Below, piece by piece: positions 1 through 7,244 of a DNA stretch of 49,372 bases. Position 1 is the first letter of the stretch; every line of letters begins with the position of its first letter. Under the pieces are notes generated by a model that saw nothing but the letters and a program-made list of their open reading frames with translations, was not told the origin of the DNA and ran no database searches. Location: contig CADCNH010000016.1 of NCBI GenBank assembly GCA_902802755.1, positions 1-49,372 of the forward strand. Reading direction: 5' to 3'. A program made the translations under genes and the position numbers. This DNA is from an uncultured Bacteroidota bacterium. GTDB taxonomy: Bacteria; Bacteroidota; Bacteroidia; Bacteroidales; WCHB1-69.

Positions 1-98
1 CACAGCCACTGCCTCACCTTGATTTCAGGCTTGGTATTCCGGCTGCGGATATGCGACATGCAGCGGTGGCGTTGTATCGGGGTCATGATGTCAGTCAT
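1..98 (-). CDS. vsr: Very-short-patch-repair endonuclease, N-terminal part only (runs off the window)
   Basis: The minus-strand frame starts with ATG at 98 and stays open to the window edge, giving about 32 residues that begin MTDIMTPIQRHRCMSHIRSR. This matches the start of Vsr-family endonucleases (known family: nick beside T:G mismatches made by deamination of 5-methylcytosine). The Vsr active site lies outside the window, so it cannot be said whether this copy is intact. It starts 12 bases after the stop of the Nudix gene. A second, broken copy lies at 3288-3509; I count five base differences over these 98 bases. Confidence 0.6.
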   Translation of the reverse strand, partial: MTDIMTPIQRHRCMSHIRSRNTKPEIKVRQWL

Positions 99-110
99 AA
101 GCACTGTTTG

Positions 111-500
111 TCAAAAACGATTTTTTAGCTTTTCAATCACATCCAAATCTGCTGGCAGCCACTGCACGCTGTCAAGTTCGTTGGGGGCAAGCCAGCGGGC
201 GGCCTCATGTTCGAGAAGGGTAAGCGAGCCGCTCACCACGGTGCAGAGGAAGCAGTGCATAGTGAGGTGAAATTTGGGGTAATCCCACTCAATGGTGTGT
301 AGCAGTTCTCCAACGGTGATGCGGGTATCCAGCTCCTCCTGAATTTCGCGACGGAGGGCATCTTCGGGGGTTTCCCCAGGTTCAATCTTGCCTCCGGGAA
401 ACTCCCACCAGTCCTTCCAATCGCCAGATCCCCGCTGGGTAGCGAAAATGCGATTCTGGGAGTCGTGGATGATGGCGGCGGAAACGGTGATGTGTTTCAT
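111..500 (-). CDS. Nudix hydrolase, MutT-like (8-oxo-dGTP diphosphatase type)
   Basis: This 129-residue protein has a complete Nudix box at about residues 36-58: GGKIEPGETPEDALRREIQE continues with E-L, fitting G-x5-E-x7-R-E-U-x-E-E-x-G/U. Members of the family cleave nucleoside diphosphates linked to another group; the length and the N-terminal pattern (VSAAIIHDSQNRIFATQRGS) resemble MutT/CTP pyrophosphohydrolase proteins that clean 8-oxo-dGTP or related nucleotides. The substrate is inferred. The gene sits between the YqaE peptide gene (upstream, 3-base gap) and the vsr-like gene (downstream, 12 bases), so the three are probably co-transcribed. Confidence 0.9.
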   Translation of the reverse strand: MKHITVSAAIIHDSQNRIFATQRGSGDWKDWWEFPGGKIEPGETPEDALRREIQEELDTRITVGELLHTIEWDYPKFHLTMHCFLCTVVSGSLTLLEHEAARWLAPNELDSVQWLPADLDVIEKLKNRF

Positions 501-503
501 AAC

Positions 504-659
504 TTATTCGTTCTTGTTGAGGATGACGAGTGCGGCAATGACGCCCGGCACCCATCCAGCCAAGGTGAGCAGAAAGACAATAAGCACAGAACCACAGCCT
601 CGGTCAATGACGGCGAGCGGCGGGAAAAATATTGCCAATAAGACACGAAGAAGGGACAT
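504..659 (-). CDS. YqaE/Pmp3 family small membrane proteolipid
   Basis: A 51-residue protein with start ATG at 657-659 and stop TAA at 504-506. It begins MSLLRVLLAIFFPPLAVID and has the family signature PPLAV-DRGCG, then a second hydrophobic stretch ending GWVPGVIAALVIL. Pmp3/YqaE (UPF0057) proteins are two-helix inner membrane peptides linked to membrane potential and salt stress. It is too short for many gene callers. A paralogue lies at 4202-4354. The stop is three bases before the Nudix start. Confidence 0.88.
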   Translation of the reverse strand: MSLLRVLLAIFFPPLAVIDRGCGSVLIVFLLTLAGWVPGVIAALVILNKNE

Positions 660-664
660 GACGA

Positions 665-916
665 CTATTTTTTAAGGGTTTCTAATGCCCGACAGAGCTG
701 GTCGGGACAGGAGGTGGCTTTATCGCCGCAACGGATGCCATTCAGTATGCCAATGACATCGTCGACCTTCCGACCTGTCACCAAACGACTGATTCCTTGC
801 AGGTTACCATGGCAACCTCCATAAAAAACAACCTGTTGAATAACATCATTCTCATCGACCGTCACATCGATGAACTGCGAGCAGGTTCCTTGGGTTTTGT
901 AAAGGGTATGTTTCAT
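665..916 (-). CDS. TSCPD domain protein (TIGR03905 type)
   Basis: An 83-residue protein made almost only of a TSCPD domain: the family's cysteines appear as GTCSQFIDV near residue 10, YGGCHGN near 33, IRCGDKATSCPDQL near 62-73. The domain is also found at the C-terminus of some ribonucleotide reductases and is thought to bind metal or nucleic acid; the role of the stand-alone version is not established. The start overlaps the stop of the PfkB kinase gene by four bases (ATGA type), so the two are translationally coupled. Confidence 0.85.
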   Translation of the reverse strand: MKHTLYKTQGTCSQFIDVTVDENDVIQQVVFYGGCHGNLQGISRLVTGRKVDDVIGILNGIRCGDKATSCPDQLCRALETLKK

Positions 917-1872
917 ATTTGTTCTTTTTTTAGTTTTTCTACCAATTCATCACTGATATTGTTGCCCAATTGTTGACAGACATCCTGGCTCCAGCGTTGA
1001 GCCATCTTGATGAGTTGACAGTTGATAGTTGACAGTTGACAGTTATTTTTGGCGAACGTTGAATTTCCCATTCTCAATTTCCCATTCTCAACCGCAAGCT
1101 TCGCATAAATATAGCCGGCATTAAAGTTGTCCCCCGCCCCTACCGTGCTGACAGTTTCTATCGGCTGCACAGGATAAGTCTCACAGCCCTCGGGCGTATA
1201 TACCCGTATCTGGCACGCTCCGTCGGTCAGGATCAGCGTCTGGCAATAGCGGCTCACCCGCTCATAAATGGCATCGCCATCGTGCAAGCCGAGAAGGTAC
1301 CCAAAGTCCTCCATAGAGCCTCGAACCACATTAGCCAGTCGCATATTCTCTTCAATATTGAGCATCACGTCGGGCAGGTCGGCGATATGGTTTTTACGGA
1401 AGTTGACGTCGTAATAAAGCCAGGCGCCAGCCTCGTGTGCCTTACGCAGCAAGCCACCCACCACGGAGCGTATCACAGGGTTGATAGCAAAAAACGACCC
1501 GAACAGCACCACATCATCTTTGCTAAAAGTCGGCAGAGGGCCATCGAGCGATACCGACGCATGGTCCTTGTAAAAGACATATTGCGCATCGTTATGCTCG
1601 TTGAGGAAAGCCAACGTGATGTGTGACTTGACTTTTTCGTGGCGGCAGACGTATTCCGACGACACGCCGTTCTCCTGCAAAAAATTGCAAATCAAATCTC
1701 CCACATGGTCACCACCCACATCTGTCACCATGATGCAGTTCATGCCTGCCCGTCCCAGCGAGACGATGCTGTTGAACGTCGAGCCCCCCGGCACAGCCTT
1801 CAGCGGCTGGTCATTTTTGAACAGGATGTCCAACACAGTTTCTCCGATACCGATGATGCGATTTTTAGTCAT
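913..1872 (-). CDS. PfkB-family carbohydrate kinase carrying an in-frame repeat insertion
   Basis: A 319-residue ribokinase/fructokinase-type enzyme that phosphorylates a sugar with ATP. Seen: the N-terminal GG motif (PGGSTFNSIVSLGRAG, near residue 30), substrate and Mg regions (YYDVNFRKNH), and the C-terminal catalytic signature VGAGDNFNAGYIYAKL with the active-site Asp. Fructokinase is the best guess. The stretch just after the signature, about residues 261-287, is abnormal: it is encoded by 7-bp-phased tandem repeats like those in intergenic regions (1013-1092), giving NCQLSTINCQL. The reading frame is kept and the remaining C-terminal helix (QRWSQDVCQQLGN) matches the family. Coupled to the TSCPD gene downstream. 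Confidence 0.88.
   Translation of the reverse strand: MTKNRIIGIGETVLDILFKNDQPLKAVPGGSTFNSIVSLGRAGMNCIMVTDVGGDHVGDLICNFLQENGVSSEYVCRHEKVKSHITLAFLNEHNDAQYVFYKDHASVSLDGPLPTFSKDDVVLFGSFFAINPVIRSVVGGLLRKAHEAGAWLYYDVNFRKNHIADLPDVMLNIEENMRLANVVRGSMEDFGYLLGLHDGDAIYERVSRYCQTLILTDGACQIRVYTPEGCETYPVQPIETVSTVGAGDNFNAGYIYAKLAVENGKLRMGNSTFAKNNCQLSTINCQLIKMAQRWSQDVCQQLGNNISDELVEKLKKEQI
1013..1092. repeat. Two 7-bp tandem arrays inside the pfkB coding region
   Basis: 1013-1047 is five heptads (AGTTGAC, AGTTGAT, AGTTGAC, AGTTGAC, AGTTATT). 1058-1092 is five more, alternating (GTTGAAT, TTCCCAT, TCTCAAT, TTCCCAT, TCTCAAC). The first family is also present between genes at 16478-16498. Both lie in frame within the kinase gene. 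Confidence 0.85.
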
Positions 1873-1899
1873 TTTTTAACCGACACTTTTACAGTATGT

Positions 1900-3096
1900 T
1901 TATTTCCCCTTGCTTAAAAATCTGCAAAACTCCACCAAACTGCGCTGAATGACACCGCCCACCTGTAGTTGTTCTTTATAGAGAGCCACCATCGTGGGTG
2001 ACATGCTACGATTCAGTGCATAGCGAACCACCTCCATATCAGCATCTTTGCAAAGAATAATACCGATGCTCGGATTCTCGTTCGAGCGACGTTCTTCCTG
2101 ATCCAATGCCTCCAGATAAAACTCCAGCTGCCCCAAATCCTTGGGTTGGAACTCATCGATCTTCAACTCGATGGCCACCATACATTGCAATAGTCTGTGA
2201 TAGAACAGCAAATCAACCTTGAACGTCTTGCTGCCCACAGTAATGCGATGCTCTTCATCGATAAACAGAAAGTCTTTGCCCATCTCCATGATGAAGTCTT
2301 TCATGTGGGCAATAATTTCCCTCCGCAGTTTCGATTCTTTGTACTTCACTGGCAGGCCAAACATCTCCAGATAGACAGTATCTTTGAACAATACGCCACT
2401 TTGCGGATATTCGCGTTTCATCATTTCCGACTGCACATCCTTGCTGCCAAGCAGAGAAGTCATGGTATTAGTCTTAATTGCCCTTACAAGCTCCTTGTTC
2501 TCCAACTGCTCTTTTCCAGCATAAAGCATATAAAACAGGCGTTCCGAATCGGTTTTGCATCTGTTCATAATAATCTGATGGTTTGTCCAACCTGTGGAGA
2601 ACAGCACCTTAGGAATTTGTGCCATTTCGAATGGCACAATTACATCGTTTCCTATTTGTGCCATTTCGAATGGCACAATTGTCCTCTTCTCATCAGGTAG
2701 CTCTCGCTGATCAGATTTTGACGGATAGTGTTGCATGCCATAATGATTAACCATCTCGTTGAAACTCTGCGATGAATAGGTTTCATAGAACTGCACCATC
2801 TTATAGATTGTACGATAACTCCATCCCTTAGACTTGGGACTCCTAGTGTGAATATACTCTGCCAGCATACGCACAACGCCGTCACCCCAAATGGCTTTTT
2901 TCAATCTGTCGGAAACGTATGCACCCACTTCCCAAAGCATGCGGAGCGATTCGTTATGCACGGCATACATCGCCCGTTTCTTGTGGACGAAGATAATGCC
3001 GCATATTGTATCGAACTCCTTCTTGTATGCCAAAGGATTATTGCCCGTCTCAACAACTGTTGGCATATTGCCACTATCTATTTTTTTCTTTGCCAT
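1900..3096 (-). CDS. YhcG-family PD-(D/E)XK nuclease domain protein (DUF1016)
   Basis: A protein of about 398 residues. The N-terminal half is the DUF1016_N region (ALHNES-like segment MYAVHNESLRMLWEVGAYVS, then GWSYRTIYKMVQFYE). The C-terminal half is a restriction-endonuclease-like fold with KVDLLFYHRLLQCMVAIELK, i.e. the D-x-(E)-x-K catalytic pattern, and LGQLEFYLEALD. Members occur near restriction-modification and mobile genes; function is unproven. I choose ATG at 3096 (MAKKKIDSG) because the longer TTG start at 3135 lies in a promoter -7 box. Residues 138-168 region contains two copies of IVPFEMAQI encoded by a repeated stem-loop DNA element (2617-2678), which interrupts the domain junction without breaking the frame. 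Confidence 0.85.
   Translation of the reverse strand: MAKKKIDSGNMPTVVETGNNPLAYKKEFDTICGIIFVHKKRAMYAVHNESLRMLWEVGAYVSDRLKKAIWGDGVVRMLAEYIHTRSPKSKGWSYRTIYKMVQFYETYSSQSFNEMVNHYGMQHYPSKSDQRELPDEKRTIVPFEMAQIGNDVIVPFEMAQIPKVLFSTGWTNHQIIMNRCKTDSERLFYMLYAGKEQLENKELVRAIKTNTMTSLLGSKDVQSEMMKREYPQSGVLFKDTVYLEMFGLPVKYKESKLRREIIAHMKDFIMEMGKDFLFIDEEHRITVGSKTFKVDLLFYHRLLQCMVAIELKIDEFQPKDLGQLEFYLEALDQEERRSNENPSIGIILCKDADMEVVRYALNRSMSPTMVALYKEQLQVGGVIQRSLVEFCRFLSKGK
2617..2678. repeat. Two identical stem-loop elements inside the YhcG gene
   Basis: 2617-2639 and 2656-2678 are the same perfect hairpin: TTGTGCCATT, loop TCG, AATGGCACAA (10-bp stem). The copies start 39 bases apart, a whole number of codons, so both are read through and give the repeated peptide VPFEMAQI. 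Confidence 0.85.
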
Positions 3097-3132
3097 ATTT
3101 CTATATCTTTTTGTTTCCTCAAAAATATTTTG

Positions 3133-3140
3133 CAAAGATA
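3133..3140 (-). promoter_or_regulatory. Bacteroidetes -7 box for the YhcG gene
   Basis: Minus strand TATCTTTG (TAnnTTTG). It predicts a leader of about 30 nt before ATG 3096 and rules out the upstream TTG start. Confidence 0.6.
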
Positions 3141-3254
3141 CAAAGAAAAACTAGGAATCCTGCAACACTCCGAATTTTCAACTCTCTTTCTATCAACCTT
3201 ATATGAAATACCCTTCTCTCCCACCTTTCCCATCTCCACACCAGAATCCGAATT

Positions 3255-3289
3255 CCCAACTGTAACCTGTTCACTGTAACCTGTAACCT
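3255..3289. repeat. 7-bp tandem array abutting the vsr pseudogene
   Basis: Five heptads in register: CCCAACT, GTAACCT, GTTCACT, GTAACCT, GTAACCT. The broken vsr reading frame runs straight into it and finds a second stop there. Confidence 0.75.
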
Positions 3290-3509
3290 AAACTCCGTGT
3301 CCATGCCCAAATCATCCATTTACAAAGATGTCGGTGCGATACTTCCGCATCACGATTTCCGGCTTTCCAGGCACCCCTTTCACGCACAAGCGATAGCGGC
3401 AGCCATGTTGCCACAGCCACTGCCGTACCTTAATTTCAGGCTTTGTATTCCGGCTGCGGATATGCGACATGCAGCGGTGGCGTTGTATCGGGGTCATGAT
3501 GTCGGTCAT
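3288..3509 (-). pseudogene. vsr: Degenerate vsr-like endonuclease
   Basis: The frame begins MTDIMTPIQRHRCMSHIRSR and shows the Vsr pattern LPGKP-like VPGKPEIVMRKYRTDIFVNG. Family members continue CFWHGH after VNG. Here the Cys codon is TGA (3312-3314), the next codons read F, G (TGG to GGG), H, G, H, then a second stop TAG at 3288-3290 where the heptad array starts. So the gene has a nonsense change, a lost Trp and no C-terminal half; usual length is about 140-155 residues. It begins five bases after the methyltransferase gene stop. Confidence 0.85.
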
Positions 3510-3514
3510 AAGTG

Positions 3515-4186
3515 CTACCAAATATAAGGAATGACTTTGTATTTCACCCGTAGTTTGTACTCACGATATCCCTTGAGACCTTGCTCCAAAACGGCTTCTT
3601 CATTACGTATCCGCTTAGCAATAAGCGGAATATAGAGCAGCATGACCAGGAAAGAGATGGGCGAAGCCAGTACCAACGGCATCATCAGGAAAAGTATGTT
3701 CGTGGACATATACATCGGGTGGCGGACGACGCCGTAAAGTCCTGTGTCAATGACCTTCTGGTGTTCCTGCACCTCGACAGTTCGCGAGAGGTAAGTATTT
3801 TCGCGCAGCACCTCCGCATACAGGATATAGCCGAACAGGAAGAGTGCGGCAGCAAGCCACACGGCCCAATCGGGCAGCACCAGCCACTGGAAACGCCAGT
3901 TCAATCCAGCCACCACAAAGGCTACGACAAACACCACAGCACTCAGCGCCACAACAGCCTTTTGTTCTTGCTCTTCCTCTTTAGCATTCAAGCGTTTGCG
4001 AAGCAATTCCGGATTCTTCACCATCAATATCAATCCTGCAACGAACATCGGTACAAACAAAACGCCCATCATCAGCCACCCCTGCCAATAATGCAACGAG
4101 CCAGCGGACAAAAATATGAGCAGTCCGAGAATAACGACCCCGAGGAGAAATTTGGTTAGGGCTTGGGAGAAGAGTTTGGTGTCCAT
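3515..4186 (-). CDS. Isoprenylcysteine carboxyl methyltransferase-family membrane protein
   Basis: A 223-residue integral membrane protein with about five hydrophobic segments (from residues 12, 41, 78, 105 and 177). The C-terminal signature is complete: GLYGVVRHPMYMS near residue 150 (RHPxY, binds S-adenosylmethionine), then KRIRNEEAVLEQGLKGYREY near 190-210. The ICMT/PEMT superfamily in bacteria methylates unknown lipids or small molecules, so the substrate is open. It lies between a YqaE/Pmp3 gene (15 bases upstream) and a broken vsr gene, in the same order as the Nudix gene at 111-500. Confidence 0.85.
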   Translation of the reverse strand: MDTKLFSQALTKFLLGVVILGLLIFLSAGSLHYWQGWLMMGVLFVPMFVAGLILMVKNPELLRKRLNAKEEEQEQKAVVALSAVVFVVAFVVAGLNWRFQWLVLPDWAVWLAAALFLFGYILYAEVLRENTYLSRTVEVQEHQKVIDTGLYGVVRHPMYMSTNILFLMMPLVLASPISFLVMLLYIPLIAKRIRNEEAVLEQGLKGYREYKLRVKYKVIPYIW

Positions 4187-4201
4187 AACATGTTAATTTC
4201 A

Positions 4202-4354
4202 TCAGTTTTTATTCAGTATAATCAGTGCCCCGATAACTCCCGGCACCCAGCCGCACAATGTCAGCAGAAACACAATAACCACCGACCCGCACCCCTTGTC
4301 TATAACAGCCAGCGGCGGGAAAAAGATTGCAAGAAGAACACGGAGGAGGGACAT
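4202..4354 (-). CDS. YqaE/Pmp3 family small membrane proteolipid, second copy
   Basis: A 50-residue protein, ATG at 4352-4354, stop TGA at 4202-4204. It starts MSLLRVLLAIFFPPLAVIDK and keeps PPLAV-DKGCG and GWVPGVIGALIIL. It differs from the copy at 504-659 at only a handful of residues (DK for DR, CGW for AGW, IGA for IAA). Two closely related copies 3.7 kb apart, each followed by a single gene and then a vsr-like gene, point to a duplicated module. Confidence 0.88.
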   Translation of the reverse strand: MSLLRVLLAIFFPPLAVIDKGCGSVVIVFLLTLCGWVPGVIGALIILNKN

Positions 4355-4379
4355 AGGGATTGGGATTATTTGGTTAGCA

Positions 4380-6434
4380 CTAAATTTCTTTAAAACCTAT
4401 TGATTTCAGATATTCGTATGTTCCACCATAAAACTCTGGCAATCGAGTGTGGTCTTTGTCGTTTCCTTCAGGGACACAGATAATCATGCCTTGTCTAGCG
4501 CGGGTTAATAGAACACGATAAGCGTTTAATTGGTACGCTTTACGCTCTTCTTTATTGATACGATTCCATTTACTACCACCATTGAATTCAAAATAATCCC
4601 AAGTGGTACCATTATAACGCAAATCTCCATCCCAAACAAGACAAGTCCAATCTAATTCCAAGCCCTGTATGTCAAACTCGCTGGCGGCATCTTCTAGGAA
4701 CAAAGACGAGCGGACATCGTTGATGTCGTCTAAAAACCAATGTACGGTATCCGGTTTGCAACGCACATCAATGGCCAGTGGTTTTAAACGATAAGCTTTT
4801 GAAGAAACAACCATTCCGTATCGCTCATTTCCACGTGCTTTATTTCGTAACCATTGTTTTGCCTTTTCGATATCTCTTGTAAGTACAACAGGATATCTAT
4901 CTGCAATACTTTCATATACCTCTTTTGCCTTCCGAGATTCTCCATCCAATAGATAGTGAACCATATTTGATAAACTTTCGGCGCGAAAACTACGCATGGA
5001 AACAGCAAGATGTAGATCTTCAGAATAGGTAACGTGCGCATTTGCCTCCAACAATTTTGTTACTTTTCCTTCCGCATATTCTTTGGCAGTAAGCTGACTT
5101 GATATGTACACTTGCCAATCTGGGAAAGACTCATTTAGTGCACGAATCCACTCACCAATACCAGCCTCTCCTGTATTGATTTCTTGACCACCACCGACAA
5201 GACAAACAATCACCGCCCAATCTTTTCGTTGGTCAAGTGACCAAATAAGGAATTCTCCTTCCGACATTGGGAAATCAGCAAAACCCTTCTTTCGGTTAAG
5301 CCATCCAGCAATATGTTCCTTGTCCCATGAACGTTGTGCTTCATCAAAAATGGCAATATTCTCTACTTCTCCATAGCCTGCCAAATGGTCTTTGAGTTCT
5401 TTAGCAGGGTCTATTTCCAAATGACCATTGACAACCTTTACTTTGCCGAGCATGTTATCACGATAACGATGAATAATCTGGATAAATCGTTTTACTTCAC
5501 GTTCTGCTTCTTTCTTGGTTATCTTGTTACCATTAGCTTTTTCCTGCGCTTGTTTGTCTCGAGTTAATGCCTCGGTTAAAACAGCAACCAAGGGACCATT
5601 GCCAGACAAATAAACTGCCAAATCCTCTTTCGATTCCTGTTGCACAGCAACATTAAGACCAACCAAAGTTTTACCAGCTCCGGGGACACCTGTCACAAAA
5701 CAGATACTTTTTCCTTTTCTTGCTTTGGTGTCACGTATAACTTGCTGAACAAAGCGAGTGGTACGCTCCAATTGTTCTCCTTCTGCTTCATGACGAGTAA
5801 TATCTTCCACACTGTGATTCAAATAAAGTGACCTTGCAGCTTCAATGATAGTCGGGGTTGGTGAATAACGGCTGCGAGCCCAATCGCTTAAAGCAATAGC
5901 GTATGTCTTCGACGAAATATTATCTGATAAAACCATATTAATGACATCGATGAGATGTGCGGAATCTGTCATAAAAGGTTCATATACCCCATCATCGTAA
6001 TGAGACAGTTGGCAGATAGTAGAATACTTATCACTCTCTGTTGCCACTAATACAGGAACTATCAAACGGTCATTACTACCTTGGTGAAAGTTTTTCAAAT
6101 CAAGCGCATAATCCATAACTTGGTCGACATCTTGATGTAAAAACTCCTTTTCTCCAGCCTTAAATTCAATTACAAAGACTCTTTCTCGCAACAAAACCAC
6201 TACATCTACTCGTTTCCCTAGACGAGGAATCGTATATTCAAAGAGAATCCAAGCATCTTCATCCTTAAAGGGTGTCAGAACACTTTTCATGATAGTAATT
6301 TCATGCTCCCAAGCATATTTCTGTGTAGCAGCAGTATCCATTTCATCTGCACGCGACATTATACCGAAAAAAGTGTCAACATGAGTGTTGAGAAAATCAG
6401 AGATGGATGATTTATAGAAATAGCGATTTATCAT
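4380..6434 (-). CDS. DUF2075 (Schlafen group 3-like) helicase/nuclease-type protein
   Basis: A protein of about 684 residues. The N-terminal 200 residues hold a nuclease-like region (RVDVVVLLRERVFVIEFKAG, PD-(D/E)XK style E-x-K). A P-loop follows near residue 250 (VTGVPGAGKTLVGLNVA), then IAIFDEAQRSWD (Walker B, DEAQ), then the C-terminal motor motif VLLTRARQGMIICVP. The family is typical of DUF2075 proteins, often linked to defence or RNA/DNA processing; the function is not proven. Start: ATG at 6434 is chosen over a TTG at 6464, because a promoter -7 box at 6473-6480 would leave almost no leader for the TTG. Confidence 0.88.
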   Translation of the reverse strand: MINRYFYKSSISDFLNTHVDTFFGIMSRADEMDTAATQKYAWEHEITIMKSVLTPFKDEDAWILFEYTIPRLGKRVDVVVLLRERVFVIEFKAGEKEFLHQDVDQVMDYALDLKNFHQGSNDRLIVPVLVATESDKYSTICQLSHYDDGVYEPFMTDSAHLIDVINMVLSDNISSKTYAIALSDWARSRYSPTPTIIEAARSLYLNHSVEDITRHEAEGEQLERTTRFVQQVIRDTKARKGKSICFVTGVPGAGKTLVGLNVAVQQESKEDLAVYLSGNGPLVAVLTEALTRDKQAQEKANGNKITKKEAEREVKRFIQIIHRYRDNMLGKVKVVNGHLEIDPAKELKDHLAGYGEVENIAIFDEAQRSWDKEHIAGWLNRKKGFADFPMSEGEFLIWSLDQRKDWAVIVCLVGGGQEINTGEAGIGEWIRALNESFPDWQVYISSQLTAKEYAEGKVTKLLEANAHVTYSEDLHLAVSMRSFRAESLSNMVHYLLDGESRKAKEVYESIADRYPVVLTRDIEKAKQWLRNKARGNERYGMVVSSKAYRLKPLAIDVRCKPDTVHWFLDDINDVRSSLFLEDAASEFDIQGLELDWTCLVWDGDLRYNGTTWDYFEFNGGSKWNRINKEERKAYQLNAYRVLLTRARQGMIICVPEGNDKDHTRLPEFYGGTYEYLKSIGFKEI

Positions 6435-6472
6435 TTCTGGGGATAATTCATATCGGTTTATCAAACAAAATG

Positions 6473-6480
6473 CAAAGATA
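6473..6480 (-). promoter_or_regulatory. Bacteroidetes -7 box for the DUF2075 gene
   Basis: Minus strand TATCTTTG, about 35 nt before ATG 6434. Confidence 0.55.
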
Positions 6481-6545
6481 ACAATTATTTATTCTTAGAG
6501 ATTTTTTTTTGAGAACATTCCCTTCATCTCCTCCTCTACCCTCTT

Positions 6546-7160
6546 TTATTCTTCCAGCAGGTTGTATATTCCGTCTTCGCTGAGGACACCGCGCTTGAGG
6601 TCGGGAGGGAGAAGACCTGCTTCGTCGGCTTCAAAGTCGGTGCGCCAAGCGGGAGAGGTATAGTAGGCTTCGAGGGTGAAAATGGCAAACCGAAGGGAGG
6701 CAAAGGAAGGGGTAAGGTCATCGAGGTCTGAGCTTTGAGTTGAGAAGGTTTGGGAAGTGAGGGTTTGGGAAGTGAAGTTGTGGATAAGCTCCTCAAGGTC
6801 GGTGTTTAGGGCCTTACAGACAGAGGCAAAGTTAGTGAGGTCAGGCGTTGAATGTTCGTCGTTTTCCAAGGCCTGGCGGAGTTGTTTGACAGCCTCTTCG
6901 CATTGGGTGAAGAGGGCTTCCATCTTGGCAATGCGCACTATTTGTTCAGCTAGTTCTCCCCTGTCCGCTTGTCCTAACTTCAACATCTGCTCAGATTCTA
7001 TAGCCTGCTTATACCTTGCCGTCCACCTGGGTTTCGCAGCTTGCATGGGCTTCGCCATTTGTCTGAATTTCACGGTTCCCGCAAATTTCGCTATCTGCTT
7101 AGACTTCAATGTCCGCACGGGCTGTATGGATCGTTTGTTCTTCTTGGCTTTCATAATCAT
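6546..7160 (-). CDS. DUF4298 domain protein with an unusual basic N-terminal extension
   Basis: The C-terminal part matches DUF4298: AKMEALFTQCEEAVKQL in a helical segment, then YYTSPAWRTDFEADEAG and LKRGVLSEDGIYNLLEE at the end. Family members are usually near 100 residues and have no known function. Here about 70 extra Lys/Arg-rich residues precede the domain, and the linker NFTSQTLTSQTFSTQS is encoded by a short direct repeat (two copies of ACTTCCCAAACC). I give the ATG at 7160; a GTG at 7199 and an ATG at 6986, close to the domain, are alternatives. The extension may be non-coding. Confidence 0.6.
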   Translation of the reverse strand: MIMKAKKNKRSIQPVRTLKSKQIAKFAGTVKFRQMAKPMQAAKPRWTARYKQAIESEQMLKLGQADRGELAEQIVRIAKMEALFTQCEEAVKQLRQALENDEHSTPDLTNFASVCKALNTDLEELIHNFTSQTLTSQTFSTQSSDLDDLTPSFASLRFAIFTLEAYYTSPAWRTDFEADEAGLLPPDLKRGVLSEDGIYNLLEE

Positions 7161-7244
7161 TTTTTCGGCTAAAGAGACGGTAGACTCTGCGACACGCACT
7201 TGTGGTACTGGACTGAAGTCATGCGGTCGGACATGACATCACAA

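Noticed and set aside
3097..3135. Longer TTG start for the YhcG gene
   Set aside because: The TTG lies inside a TATCTTTG promoter box; the ATG at 3096 has a normal leader. The same holds for TTG 6464 of the DUF2075 gene.
3288..3509. Selenocysteine at the in-frame TGA of vsr (expected Cys)
   Set aside because: A second stop follows at 3288-3290, the neighbouring Trp is also lost and the C-terminal half is missing, so a pseudogene is the simpler reading.
6536..6796. Short Ser/Pro-rich frame (MRSLSTTSLPKPSLPKPSQL) overlapping the DUF4298 gene
   Set aside because: It is an alternative-frame shadow of the DUF4298 coding region; the DUF4298 match in the other frame is far better.
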